Source: Heterohyrax brucei (taxonomy: Eukaryota > Chordata > Mammalia > Hyracoidea > Procaviidae). From it: a DNA stretch of 64,000 nt. Shown one piece after another: positions 34,369 through 45,605 of the stretch. The stretch is from contig CM053143.1 in the NCBI GenBank assembly GCA_028571685.1, positions 154,560,329-154,624,328 on the forward strand, read 5' to 3'. The number at the start of each line of letters is the position of its first letter. Position 1 is the stretch's first letter. The notes below the pieces were generated by a model, which did not search any database, was not told where the DNA came from, and worked only from the letters and a program-made list of their open reading frames with translations. The position numbers were made by a program, and so were the translations under genes.

Positions 34369-34505
34369 AGAAGGACTGAGTTTGAACCCAAGCTCCACCA
34401 CTTTTAAAATATATGACCCTAGATAAGATATTAGGTCACAATTGACCTGAAGGTACAGTTCAGTTACCTCATCTAAAAAATAGACAGGTCAGTCTCATTA
34501 ACTTT
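34369..34505 (+). repeat. MIR
   Basis: GAGTTTGAACCCAAGCTCCACCAC and CAGTTACCTCATCTAAAAAATAG fall in MIR order. Confidence 0.7.
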
Positions 34506-35404
34506 CTGTGCTGGAGTTAAGCTTTCTAATCTTTTGAAGCTTTTGAACTGTGTATTAGAACTCTCAAGATCTGCCCTACTTTTGGGAATAGGTAAGACCC
34601 TTCCTTGTCAGTGTATCGCTTTTTTAGCCATAAGACTCTAGGTCAGATGTTTAATTTGAATTTAATGTCTGAACATACTGTGAAACTAATCATCAAAACA
34701 GTATGACTAAGAGGAGAAGAAAGATTTCCTGGCCTCCAAACTTTACAAATAAAAAAGGAATGGATTTTCTACTTTGGACCTCAGAGTCTATATATTAGAG
34801 TGCTTTAAAAAGGAAAATACTTTGAGGAAAATTCTTTTGAATCTAAAATTTTATGCTTGGCCAAACTACCATTTGAGTATGAAAGCAAAATAGAGACGTT
34901 TCATACAAGGACTTAAAGGATTTATCTCCAATGCATCTTTTCTGAGAAAATTAGTTAAGACTCTATTCCAGCAAAATGAGAATGAAACAACCACTTGGAA
35001 AAAAAAAAGAAATTCCAGAAAGTTGATCAGGCAGCAGGCACAGTGATACTGACTTGCTCAAGAGGACATCACTGCTGACGACAGAGCCAGGGTCCAACTC
35101 AGGTGCCCATGCTCAAATCCATTCCCCCAGACGCTGAGTTGACAAGTTTAATATCACATAAGTGTCAACTTTGTCAAAATTTACATGTGTCTGTGTGTGT
35201 ATCTACCTGTATATATCTATGTAGCTTTGGGTTGAATTTCAAAACACTTTCTTGGAATTGGACAAAACAATTTAACATACACATGAAAGAAGAGATGTGG
35301 CAGAAACACTAAGAAATATGAAAATGAGGAATAATAAAGAGGAACTTGCCTTGTCAGATAGAATATATTATAGATTCCTTATATTCAATATTGACATGTT
35401 TTTG

Positions 35405-35564
35405 TTGTTGTTAGGTGTCATCAATTTGATTCTGACTCACAGTGACCCCATAGGACAGAGTAAAACTGGCCCCCAGTGGTTTCCATGGAGAGGGTGGTAG
35501 ATTTGAAATGCCCACCTTTTGGTTAGCAGCTGGGCTTTTAACCACAGTGCTACCGGGGCTCCCA
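35405..35564 (-). repeat. AfroSINE type A
   Basis: It begins in GTTGTTGTTAGGTGTCATC and ends in the inverted head CCACAGTGCTACCGGGGC. Confidence 0.85.
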
Positions 35565-35619
35565 AATATTGGCATAGACACAGACAAACAGATTGATACC
35601 ACAAAGAAGAGTACGGCAA

Positions 35620-35685
35620 TCCCAGACCAAACCCACTGCTGTCGAGTAGAGTCCAACTCATAGTGACCCTACATATACAATAGAT
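35620..35685 (-). repeat. AfroSINE 3' fragment
   Basis: AAACCCACTGCTGTCGAG and CCAACTCATAGTGACCCTAC are visible. Confidence 0.75.
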
Positions 35686-36230
35686 CCCTACATATATAAG
35701 AACGTAATGTGACACAGCTGGTGGTTGTACCATATGTGAGCAGAATGGATTATTTAGGAGTACAGGTAAAACTAGTAATCCACTTGGAAATTATATTATT
35801 ATAACTCCATCTTAAATCATCCACATAAATAAATCTCAGATTGATTAAAGAAAGTAAAACACAAAGTTGTTTAGGAGACAACATTTTCAAAATTTGACAA
35901 TTTTCAAAACAGAAATTGGAAACCAGAAGAAGCTTGAAAATAAAGGTTAAACATATTTAACTACTTAAACAGTTTTAAATATTTGTGAGCCAAAAAAAGT
36001 TCCATAAAGAGAAGTAGTAGAAAAACAACAGATTCAGGATAAAATTTATAAAGGACATGACAGGCCAAAGATTAACATCCGTAATGATAAAAGGAGGGTT
36101 TACAAACTGGCAAGAAAAAGACAACTCAGAAAAATAGGCAAAAGATAATGAACTATTGAAAGAAGGACTAATCTAAACAGTTAATTTATTTAAATTAATT
36201 ATGGTCATGGAAATACAAATTTATGCAAAT

Positions 36231-36289
36231 ACGTACGTACATACATACATACGTACATACACACACGCACATACATACACACACACAAA
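36231..36289. repeat. (ACGT/ACAT/AC)n microsatellite
   Basis: A compound simple repeat that grades from ACGT through ACAT to AC. Confidence 0.95.
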
Positions 36290-36339
36290 CTTTTCTTTCA
36301 AACTTTACTCCCATTATATGCCAAAAGATTTTTTTTTTC

Positions 36340-37334
36340 TTTAAATTTTTTATTTAATATAACTGAGTGAAAATGTACATTGCCGTATAAATTTACATAC
36401 CGACCTGTATGCAGCTTCCACTGCTCTCCCTGCCCGGTGACAGCACACTATTCCTCTCTGCTCCATACATGTCTCGTTCTCCCAACAGTCTCTTTTTTCC
36501 CTCCTCTCCACCCACGCTCCTTCCTCCAGCCAGAGGTCAGCAGGATGACATCCTATAGATGTAGAGAACCATAAAGTGCATCCAATATATGGTCACTGCA
36601 TCGCCAAGTCCAATCCATTCCTGTCCAAAGCGTGGACCTTCGTTATGATTTATGGTCAAGGGCAGCATCAAGGTGAGGGGCCATGCTCCCAGGGGAATCC
36701 CGAAACCACTGGACCACTGAGGTCTTTTAGTGGGGATCTCAGGGTGCACCGCTTTTTATTCCTGTGTTGCCAGTGAGACTCAACTTAGTGAGCTCCATCG
36801 CGGCTATCACTGGTGGTGGCCGGGCACCATCCGGTTCTTCCGGTCCCAAGTCGATGTAGGCACCCACTGATGTGGGTCTCTTGGTCTTCTGGGTTGTCTT
36901 TCCCCCATGTCATTTTGGTCCTCGGTGAGCATCCGTTCCTGATGAGTTGGGACCATTTGCTGTGCCCTCGGATAGCAGCTTGGCAGCTTTTAAGACCCCA
37001 GACGCCACTCACCAACGTAGCGTGCAGAGAGCCCTCTTAGCAAAATGCTAGTTGTGCCAACTGGCCTCACTTTCGCTTAAGAGCATGGTCCCCTGCCCCC
37101 TGCCCTAGCTACTCTATCCTTGCAATATTGGGTTAAGATGGAAGGAGTACTCATGTTATGTTTAAGTCCACTTAATATTGTTCTTGTTTCTAATGTGTGC
37201 TATCACCGCTTTCTCCCAACCAGATTCCTAGCAACTATCTAAACTAAACCCTTCCCCCCACACCCTCCCTCCCTCCCATCCCTTGCAGCTGTCAAAGAGT
37301 CTTTTCTTCTATACACAAGTCTGTTTTTGAGATC
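36340..37334 (-). other. L1 3' UTR
   Basis: About 1 kb between the ORF2 stop and the A tail. It shares a CTTTTAAGACCCCAGACG-type block (36985-37012) with the 3' UTRs at 49410-49440 and, inverted, 46910-46940. The remainder is clearly different, so at least two L1 3' UTR lineages occur in the window. Confidence 0.75.
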
Positions 37335-40300
37335 TTATTGTAGAGGTCTCATACAGTATTTGTCCTTTTGTCGCTGACTACTTTCACTTACCACAATGTC
37401 TTCCAGTTGAAACCAGGTCATGAGATGTTTCCTGAAGTCATCGTTGTTCTTTATCATTGCGTAGTGCTCCACTGAGTGTATATACCATAGTTTACCTATC
37501 CATTCTTCTGTTGTTGGGCATCTGGGTTGATTCTATCTTTTTGGTATCGTGGACTGTGCTGCGATAAACAATCTGGTGCATGTCTCCATTGGTGTGAAGG
37601 GCCTTGATTCTGTAGGACATATTCCAAGTAGTGGAATTACTGGGTCAAATGGTATATCAATATCCATTTCTTTAAGGAAGCACCAGATTGCTTTCCAAAG
37701 AGGCTGGACCATTTTGCAACCCCACCAACAGTGTAGGAGGGTTCCACTTTCTCGACAGCCTCTCCAGCATTTGTTGTTTTGTGTTTTCTGGATCATGGCC
37801 AATCTTGTTGGGGTGAGATGGTATCTCATTGTCGTCTTGATTTGAATTTCTTTAATAACTAAAGATCATGAACATGTCCGCATGTGTTTTTTGGCTGCCT
37901 GGATCTCTTTTTTAGTGAAATGTCTGTCCATCTCCTTTGCCTACCACTTAATTGGGTGATTTATCTTCTTCTTGTTGATATTTTGTAGTATCCTATAGAT
38001 TATGGAAATCAGGAGTCGGTCTGACACAGAGGTGCCAAATATTTTTTCCCATTCTGTAGGTGATCTTTTAATTCTATTAATAAAGTCTTCAGATGAGCGA
38101 AAGTGTTTAATTCTTAATAGATCCCATTTATCTATTCTCTCTTCTGTTGATTGTGGTTTCTTTGACAGATTTTGGAGTCCGTCCATATTGTGTATTAAAA
38201 CTTCCATTGTTGTTCCTACCTTTTCTTGGATGAGCTTTATCGTTTTAGGTTTGATATTTAGGTCTTCTATCCAGTTGGAGTTGGTTTTTGTATAAGGTGT
38301 AAGATATGCACCTTGATTCAATTTATTGCAGATGGATATCCAATTTTGCCAGCACCAATTGTTGAAGATACTGTTTTCACCCCAGTTTAATGTCTTAGGG
38401 CCTTTGTCAAATATCAGTTGTTCATAGGCAGACAGTGTCATCTCTGGGTTCTCAGTTCTGTTCCACTGATAGATCTGTCTGTTCTTATACCAGTACCAGG
38501 CTGTTTTGACCACTGTGCCAGTGTAGTATGTTCTAACGTTAGGTAATGAGAGGCCTCCCAGTGTGTTCTTCTTCTTTAGTAGTACCTTGCTTAACCGGGG
38601 CTTCTTCCGTTTCCAAACAAAATTGGTGATTCGTTTCTCCATCTCATTAAAAAATGTCACTGCAACTTTATTGGGATTGCATTATATAAATAGATTGCTT
38701 TGGGTAAAATAGACATTTTCACAATGTTAAGTCTTCCTATCCATGAGCAGGGTAGGTTTTTCCATTTATCTAAGTCTCTCTTAGTTTCTTGTAGTAAGGG
38801 CTTGTAGTTCTCTTTGTAAAGGTCTGTTATTTCTCTGGTTAGATTAATTCCTAGATACTTGATCTTCTTAGGGGCTATCGTAAATGGTATTGATTTGATA
38901 ATTTCTTCCTTAACAGTCTTGTTGTTGGTATAAAGGAATCCTACTGATTTACTTATGTTTATCTTGTATCCTGAGACTTTGCTGAACTCTTCTATCAGTT
39001 TGAGTAGCTTACTTAAAGATTCCTTGGGATTCTCTGCATATACAATCATATCATCTGCAAACAGAGAGATTTTAACTTCCTCTTTGCCGATGCAGATGCC
39101 CTTTATTTCTTGGTCTTGTCTAATTGCTCTGGCTAAAACTTCTAGCACAATGTTGAATAGAAGAGGTGAGAGTGGGCATCCTTGTCTAGTTCCTGATCTG
39201 AAGGGAAAGTCTTTCAGTCTCTCTCCATTCAAGATGACGTGGGCAATTGGCTTTGTATAAATGGCCCTTATTGTGTTGAGGAATTTGCCTTCTATGTCCA
39301 TTTTGCTAAGAGTTTTTAGCATGAATGGGTGTTGGACTTTATCAAACGCCTTTTCGGCATCAATGGACAAAACCAGGTGATCTCTGTCTTTTGTGTTATT
39401 TATGTGGTTAATCACATTGATTGTTTTTCTGATGTTGAACCAGCCTTGCATCCCTGGTGTGAATCCCACTTGGTCATGATGGATTATTTTCTTGATATGT
39501 TGTTGTATTCTATTGGCTAGAATTTTGTTGAAGATTTTTGCATCTAGATTCATGAGTGATATCGGTCTGTACTTCTCTTTCTTTGTTGGGTCTTTCCCTG
39601 GCTTAGGTATCAGGGTTATGCTGGCTTCATAGAATGAGTTTGGGAGTACTCCATCCCTTCCTATACTGTGAAATAGTTTCAGTAGTATTGGAGATAACTC
39701 TTCTCTAAATGCTTGGTAGAATTCTACAGTGAAGCCATCTGGGCCCAGACTGTTTTGGTTGGCAGTGTTTTGATGACCTTTTCAGTCTCTTCCTTTGTAA
39801 TGGGTTTATTAAGTTGTTCTGCTTCACGTTGTGGTAATTTGGGTAGGTGGTATGAGTCAAGGAATTGGTCTATTTCCTCTAGGTTTTCAAATTTGTTACA
39901 GTACAGTCTTTCATAGTATTCTGTTATGATGTTTTTTATTTCTGTTGCATCTGTGGTGACAACTCCCCTCTCATTTCTAATTTGGGTTATTTGTTTTCTT
40001 TCCTGCTTTTCTTTAGTAAGTTTAGCCAGCGGTTTGTCAATTTTGTTGATCTTCTCAAAAAACCAGCTTTTGGTCTTTTCCATTTTTTCAGTTGTTTTTC
40101 TATTCTCTAACTCATTTAGCTCTGCTCTAATCTTTATGATCTCATTTCTTCTGGTGACTCAGGGGTTCCTGTGTTGTTCTCTTTCTACTTGTTCAAGCTG
40201 TAGGGTTAGTTCCTTGAACTGGTTTCTTTCTTCCTTCCAGATGTGTGCATTTATGGAGATAAACAGACCTCTGTGCACTGCTTTGGCTGTATCCCATAGG

Positions 40301-41157
40301 TTCTGGTAGGAAGTGTTTTCATTCTCATTGGAATCCATGAGTTTCTTTAACTCATCCTTGATTTCCTCTATAACCTATGTTTTTTTGAGCAAGATGTTGT
40401 TCAGTTTCAAAGAATTCCACTTTCTGTCTATGTTTTTTCTGCTATTGATTTCAACTTTGATGGCTTTATGATCTGAGAATATGCTTTGCAGTAATTCAAT
40501 GGTATGGATTTTGTTGAGCATTGCATTATGGCCTATCACATGGTCAATTCTGGAGAATGTTCCATGTGCACTGGAGAAGAGGGTGTAGTTGTCTGCTGAT
40601 GGGTGGAAAGTTCTGTATATATCAATGAGGTTTAGTTGGTTAATTGTGGCAATGAGGTCTTCTGTATCTTTACTGAGCTTTTTTCTAGATGATCTGTCTA
40701 GTAATGAGAGTGGAGTGTTAAAGTCTCCCACTATTATTGTGGAGTCATCTAACTCTCCTTTGAGCACAGTGGGTGTTTCTTCGACGTATTTAGGTGCTCT
40801 GATATTAGGTGCATAAATATTTAATATAGTTAAGACTTGCTTGTGTACTGAACCTTTCAGCAATAAATAATGTCCATCTATGTCCACAATGGTGGATTTG
40901 ACATTAAAATTGATTTTGTCTGAGATTAGAATTGCCACACCTGCTCTTTTTTGTTCATTGTTAGCTTGATATATATTCTTCCACTCTTTAATTTTCAGTT
41001 TGTTCCTATCTTTAGGTCTCAAGTGAGTTTCTTGTAGACAACATATGGATGGGTCATGTCTTTTGATCCAAGATGACACTCGGTGTCTCTTTACTGGGGC
41101 ACTCAGTCCATTCACATTCAATGTAATTATTGATAGGTATGCATTAAGTGCTGCCAT
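37335..41157 (-). pseudogene. L1 ORF2 (endonuclease and reverse transcriptase), disrupted
   Basis: The ORF encodes the endonuclease and RT that carry out target-primed reverse transcription. The start is MAALNAYLS at 41157. The first 260 codons are open and carry Asn14, Glu43, Tyr115, Asp145, Asn147, Asp205 and His230, the residues and spacing known from human L1 endonuclease. The RT catalytic box FADD is at 39050-39061. Lesions: TAG at 40375, TGA at 40159, a 1-base loss in an A run near 39762, another near 38668, TAG at 37941, TGA at 37866 and TAG at 37533. Between lesions the frames read as normal L1, so decay is recent. The probable natural stop is the TAA at 37335. Confidence 0.95.
38657..39553 (-). 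pseudogene. L1 ORF2, open reverse transcriptase segment
   Basis: A 298-codon uninterrupted segment holding the RT palm. SIDAEKAFD carries the first catalytic Asp (residue 65 of the segment), [13 protein letters not shown] is block B', and LFADDMIVY holds the Asp pair (residues 167-168). The open frame extends upstream without a stop to about 39760, where a single-base deletion joins it to the preceding frame. All three RT metal-binding Asp residues are intact. Confidence 0.93.
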
Positions 41158-41441
41158 TGTGATATGTTTATTTTTATGTTGATGTTTTCTCTGTTGTTCT
41201 TATTAGTCTGTTCTAGGACATTCTTTTTTGTGATTTGATTTTTTACCTTTTTCAGAGCTGGTTTTGTAGTTGTTGAAGTTTTTGTAGTTCTTGAAATGGT
41301 ATGATACATCTTTATTATGCTTTACAGCTGCCCCTATGATCCCCCTTAATAAACTATATAAACCCAGTTTTAATTACTACCAATCTTGTCATCTTCCTCT
41401 CCATCTGGAAGGACTGTAACAACTGTAGTACATCCCTCTTT

Positions 41442-42497
41442 TTAATATGATGACACCATGGTTTTCATGATGATCACTGGATTGCTTCTTTCCGTATCAA
41501 ATCTGTAATTGACTTTGGAGTCTTCCCTAAAAGAGTAGAGTATTGAGTAGTGTGTCATTCTAAAATATAAAGTTAGTGGTTTCATTCTTCTAAGCCAGAG
41601 CCAAGAACTTCTTTCAGTATTTCTTGTAGTTTTGGTTTGGTTTTTACAAAGTCTCTGTTTATCTGGGAATGTCTTAATTTCATTTTCGTATCTGAAAGAT
41701 AGTTTTGCAGGATATATAATTCTTGGTTGGAAGTTCTTCTCCTTCAAGGCTTTGAATGTGTCATGCCACTGTCTCCGTGCCAGCAGGGTTTCTGCTGAGA
41801 AATCTGACGAGAGCCTACAGGGTTTCCCTCTGAATGTTAACTTTGCTTTGAGTCTTGCTGCCTTTAAGAGTTACTGCTTATGTTGCATTTTGTTAAGCTT
41901 GATTATAATATGTCTTGGAGTCTTTCTTTTGAGATCTATATTGGGTGGCGTACGACATGCATCTGAGATGTCTATATTCTCTTCCGTCATGATTTCTGGG
42001 AAGTTTTCTTTCAGCAGCTCAGCAACAATACTCTCTGTGTTCTCAGATGTCTCACCCTGTTCAAGGACTCCAATTAATCGAAGGTTGTTCCTCTTAATAG
42101 AGTCCCACATGCTCCTTAATGTTTCTTCATTTTTCTTGTTTCTTTTTTCTGATTTCTGCTCATGGATGCTGGCCTCAGTAGCTCTGTCTTCCAAGTCAGA
42201 ACTTCTTTTTTCTATTTGTTCCATTCTGCTTTCCCGGCGTTGCATGGAATTTTCTATGTCTTTGATTTTGTTCTTGATCTGTTGGATTTCAGAGTAGTGG
42301 TGTTCCATCAGATTGAACAACTTGCTTAATTTTTCATTTTGTTCTGCTGCATTTTGTAGAAGGTCTAGAAGGGCTCTGTATATAATCAATTTGTATTCAC
42401 TTTCTGATGCTTTCATAAAAGTTTCTTCATCTGGAAAACTCGTTGGTTGCTTTGTTTGGGAGCCTTCTGAAGCCATGGGTGATTTCTTGTATGTCAC
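41442..42497 (-). pseudogene. L1 ORF1 (RNA-binding chaperone), one premature stop
   Basis: ORF1p trimerises through a coiled coil and coats L1 RNA. The frame opens at 42497; the internal Met at 42476 (MASEGSQ) is an alternative start. It shows a heptad-rich coiled coil (residues about 55-130), the RRM-type segment NLRLIGVLEQGE, and TPRHIIIKL. A TAA at 41871-41873 interrupts it. The same frame then continues through the C-terminal domain (RRQWHDTFKALKEKNFQPRI) to a stop at 41442. One base change accounts for the break. The last 40 or so codons do not resemble human ORF1p. Confidence 0.92.
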
Positions 42498-42721
42498 AAT
42501 TGTTTGTTGCTTTGTGGGTCCCCTGTGAGTATGTAGAGGCTAGAAGAGGTACTGTGAGGATGGATTGCAAATGTTTCTCTAGGCTTTCTTAAAATGTAAA
42601 GCAAAAGGTATCTGACCACTTCACAAGTCAGTTAGGTTTTCAGGTGTAGAGGTCCCTCTTCTCAACTGGCAAAGTAAGTACCACTATATCCAACCCCAGA
42701 TGATAACAAACTAGTTCAGAA

Positions 42722-43100
42722 TACAGCAATGCTACTACCCTGTTAGCTTCTGCTGACAGGGCCTAGCCTTAGGCGACACTGCGTGGAGTACTGCTTTTGT
42801 GATAGAAAAGCACTCTCTTGTGGGCAGGCTCTGGCTCCCAAGCTAAGAATTAGGTCCAGCTGTGGCCACCGTAGCGAAGATGGCATTCTCCACACAGGCA
42901 ACAGACAGAGCGGCTAAAGGTGCCAAGAGGTAGTGATTCCTCTGCTTCTGTTGCAGGGCCTGCAACATAGGCAGCACTGAGAAAATTACTGCTTTTCTGT
43001 CGGAGAAGCGCTGTCCTGTTTTCAGGCGCTGGCTCCCAGGCTAAGAATGAGGTCCCACTAAAATCTCAGTGCCAACATGGCGTCCCGCACACTGACTGCG
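42722..43100 (-). repeat. L1 5' UTR tandem monomers (about 198 bp)
   Basis: Two diverged tandem copies are visible: one around 42722-42895 and one around 42920-43095. AGGGCC recurs at 42758 and 42955, and GCTAAGAAT at 42842 and 43040, giving a 197-198 bp period. Each unit has a YY1-like core (GCCATCTT or GCCATGTT on the minus strand). Monomeric promoters are known in rodent L1, so this is probably the L1 promoter. Confidence 0.7.
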
Positions 43101-43311
43101 GAATTCCGTACAAACCCCGCTGATGCAGATATAAAACGAAAGGCTCAAAGTGGCTAGATTAACAGAGTCTTAAGCCTGGCTCTCAGAATATGGAAATTTC
43201 ACCTGCCTATCCCCCCGAGCAGCATGTCTGAGTCTAGCCGCTAGGCAAGACCCAGCTCCGCCCGCCAGCCAAGACAGAGAAAAAAAAGTCAAAATGGTGC
43301 TACTAATGGAC

Positions 43312-43413
43312 AGGTGGTCGCTGCATATGAGGTGCACTGGTCAGGAATGCAAGCCGGCTGTCCCACAAGAGAGGAGCGAATTCTCCAACTGAACACCATT
43401 GCCCCTAATCTTT
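43312..43413 (-). repeat. tRNA-Gly-like SINE head remnant
   Basis: Read on the minus strand it follows tRNA-Gly: GCAATGGTG, TTCAGTTGGAGAATTC (A box and D arm), GTGGGACAGCC, then a damaged B box and ACCAGTGCAC. It is 20-30% diverged and has indels, so it is not a functional tRNA gene. It abuts the L1 5' end. Compare 63167-63234. Confidence 0.55.
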
Positions 43414-43436
43414 TAACAGATTAAGGTAAATTAACT

Positions 43437-43483
43437 GTCACCATGAGTCGGATCCAACTCGACGGCACTTGGCTGGCTGGCAG
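43437..43483 (+). repeat. AfroSINE 3' fragment
   Basis: GAGTCGGATCCAACTCGACG followed by GCACTTGGCTGGCTGG. Confidence 0.75.
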
Positions 43484-43486
43484 CTA

Positions 43487-43680
43487 TTAGTCAAGGTGTC
43501 TTTCAAGAATGGAGGAAAAACAAAGATATTTTCAGACAAACATCAACTAAGAAAGTTTAACACAAACATCACTAAAGGAAAGTTTAAAGATGTTCCTTGG
43601 GCAGAAGATAAAGATTCCAGGAAGAAGGCATATGAAACAAGAAGAAAGATATGTGAGAGAAAACATGCAACCAGGGTGAG
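43487..43680 (+). pseudogene. old L1M ORF1 C-terminal fragment
   Basis: The plus frame at 43469-43735 reads GGKTKIFSDKHQLRKF, equivalent to the EIKTFSDKQKLREF segment of the L1 ORF1p C-terminal domain. It is followed by a degraded lysine-rich tail. This is a much older L1 than the one to its left and lies in the opposite orientation. Confidence 0.7.
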
Positions 43681-44273
43681 TATCTTAGTTCTTCAATGCT
43701 GCTGTGACAGAAATGTCACAAAAGTGTGGCTTTAACAGAAATTTATTTTCTCACTGTTTAGGAGGCGCTAAGTCCCAGTGGAAGTCACTAGGGGAAGAAG
43801 TCTGTCTTTGTCAGCTCTAGGGGAAGCTCCTTGCCTCTTTCTAGCTTATATTCCTAGGTAGCTTGGTGATCTTCGTATGATGAGGTATCTATCTTCCTCA
43901 ACCTGTGCTTTCTTGCTTCTGTGCCTAATCTGCTCTTCTATGTCCAAAAGTGATTAGTTTAAGACATACCTTACACTGAGATGGCCTCATTGACATAATA
44001 AAGGAAAGAACTCTGTTCCCAAACAGGGTTTCACCAGGTGTAAAACCGAAAACAAAAAACATACTCATTGTCATCAAGTCAATTCTGACTCAAAGTGACC
44101 CTATAGGACAGAATATGACTGCCTCATACAGTTTCCAAGGAGTGCCTGGTGGATTCAAACTGCTGACCCTTCAGTTTGCAGCCATAATTCTTAACCATTG
44201 CTCCACCAGGGATTCCAGGTATCAAGATTAGTATTCTAACACGTATCTGGGGGGAACATACTCAACCCATTAC
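43681..44273 (-). mobile_element. MaLR-type LTR, split by a SINE
   Basis: Inverted LTR homologous to 61919-62280: GAAATTTATTTTCTCACTG, GCCTCATTGACATAATAAAGG and a terminal CCCATTACA that reads TGTAATGGGTTGAG on the minus strand. The SINE at 44042-44214 splits it. Confidence 0.65.
44042..44214 (-). repeat. AfroSINE type A with target duplication
   Basis: CCAGGTGT (44034-44041) and CCAGGTAT (44215-44222) flank it. Confidence 0.85.
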
Positions 44274-44382
44274 AGTAAGCAGAGAAAATTGTAAATTGAG
44301 AATGGAAGGGGGGAGTAGAGTTAAACAAACATTAACTAAATAGAAAAATGTAAATATCTATAATGCTAATAAAACTAATATT

Positions 44383-44618
44383 TATTGTTGTGTGCCATTG
44401 AGCCAATTTCAACTCATAAAAATCCATTGCCGTTCAGTCAGTTCTGATTCTTGTGACCCTAAAAGACAGGGTAGAACCGCCCCATAGGGTTGCCAACATG
44501 GTAATCTTTATTGAAGCAGACTGCGGCATGCTTCCCCTGTGGAGTGTTGGGTGGTTCAAACCATTGAGATTTCAGTTAGCAGGTGAGCACCTAACCGCTG
44601 GCTCATCAGGGCTTCCTC
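44383..44618 (-). repeat. AfroSINE type B plus adjacent SINE 3' stub
   Basis: 44383-44425 is a separate 3' stub (TTGTTGTGTGCCATTGAGCC). 44424-44618 is a full type B copy with GGTAATCTTTATTGAAGCAG. Confidence 0.75.
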
Positions 44619-44639
44619 AAGCTAGCATAACTGACAATA

Positions 44640-45600
44640 GTAGTATATAAGTCAGGAGGGAGTATCCGAGTGAAAATATGCTATGTCCTTGCGTTAGTTG
44701 GGTGGGAGGTACAGATTAAATTTAAAATTTGTCCAAGATCATACTAAAGATATTATTGTATCTTCCACAGCAGTAGCAATACAAAATTGGAAGAAAATAT
44801 TAATGCTAAATTTAAAAAACATATTTGATAACAATAATACAAAAAAGGAAAAAACAAGGAAATTGCAAAAGGAATAGAAAAAAGACAAATAGAAATTAAA
44901 TCACAATAAATGTGAGTGTACTGAAATCTTTAATTAAAAGGCAAAAATTACAGAACTACATGTAAATACCAAACCTAGACTATATGTTGTTTATAAAAGA
45001 CACACTTGCTTTTGAATCATGGTGTTGGCAAAGAATACTGAATGTATTCATGGACTGTGAGAAGAAGGAACACGTCTGTCTCAGAAAAAGTACAGGCAGA
45101 ATGTTCCTTGGAATTGAGGATGGTAAGACTTTGTCTCACATACTCCGGCCACACTCTCCAGAAGGACCAGTCACTTGGTTTAGTACAGGTCAGTGAAAAA
45201 GAGGAAGACCCTCAATCAGATAGATCAAGGCAGTGGCTGCCACAGTGGGTTCAAACAGAATAACTATGAGGATCGCACCAGATCAGGAAGTATTTCATTC
45301 TGCTGTACATGGGGTTGCTATGAGTTGGGATCAACTTGATGGCACTTAACAATAACAATACACCTAAAACATAAAGACTCTAAAAGACTGAAAATAGGAG
45401 GATGAAAATAGAAATGTTAGACAAGCAATATCAAAAACAAATCTAGTATAGCTACACTAATGTCACACAAAACATATTTTAAGACTAAAACATTCCTTAA
45501 GACAAAGATACGTAATAATAAAAAGTTAACCTCACTAGAAATATATTGTGTTTATCTAATAAAATAGAAATGACAAAAGAGAAATAGACAAACCCACTAT
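44640..45600 (+). mobile_element. old L1M, ORF2 5' region, split by RTE
   Basis: The flanks 44640-45003 and 45359-45600 join as old L1 ORF2/endonuclease sequence: AACTATATGTTGTTTATAAAAGACACAC, then CTAAAACATAAAGACTC, then GTCACACAAAACATATTTTAAGAC. No usable frame remains. Related RT sequence reappears at 48443-48735. Confidence 0.6.
45004..45358 (+). mobile_element. RTE 3' end inserted in L1M
   Basis: A 355-bp 5'-truncated RTE. The frame 44984-45196 includes FESWCWQRILNV, the RTE C-terminal ELWCWRR motif. It ends ATGGCACTTAACAATAACAATA. The L1M text resumes directly after the tail, marking the insertion point. Confidence 0.8.
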
Positions 45601-45605
45601 CATCA

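Larger units (their letters stand above)
34760..36225 (+). mobile_element. old L1M fragments
   Basis: 34800-34990 resembles old L1 sequence (AGAGACGTTTCATACAAGGAC, CCAGCAAAATGAGAATGAAAC). 35230-35405 and 35700-36225 resemble the ORF2 3' half (AAAAAGACAACTCAGAAAAATAG, GGAAATACAAATT). All frames are lost. Two SINE pieces interrupt it, and a MIR-like scrap may lie at 35042-35110. Confidence 0.6.
36328..43308 (-). mobile_element. L1 LINE, near full length, inactivated
   Basis: About 7.0 kb on the minus strand, with all L1 parts in order: 5' UTR with monomers (about 42500-43300), ORF1 (41442-42497), inter-ORF spacer, ORF2 (37335-41157), 3' UTR (about 36340-37334) and a short A tail (T run at 36330-36338). 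It is much better preserved than the L1M pieces around it, so it is comparatively young. Several stops and frameshifts show it is dead. I could not find a clear target duplication. Confidence 0.95.

Noticed and set aside
36231-36289. Possible regulatory or structured ACGT tract
   Set aside because: It grades into ACAT and AC repeats and is best read as a compound microsatellite.
38002-40309. Plus-strand ORFs of 97-127 codons
   Set aside because: They are antisense shadows of L1 ORF2.
41632-42297. 221-codon plus-strand ORF
   Set aside because: It is the antisense shadow of L1 ORF1; the Leu/Ser/Phe-rich text mirrors the coiled-coil coding strand.
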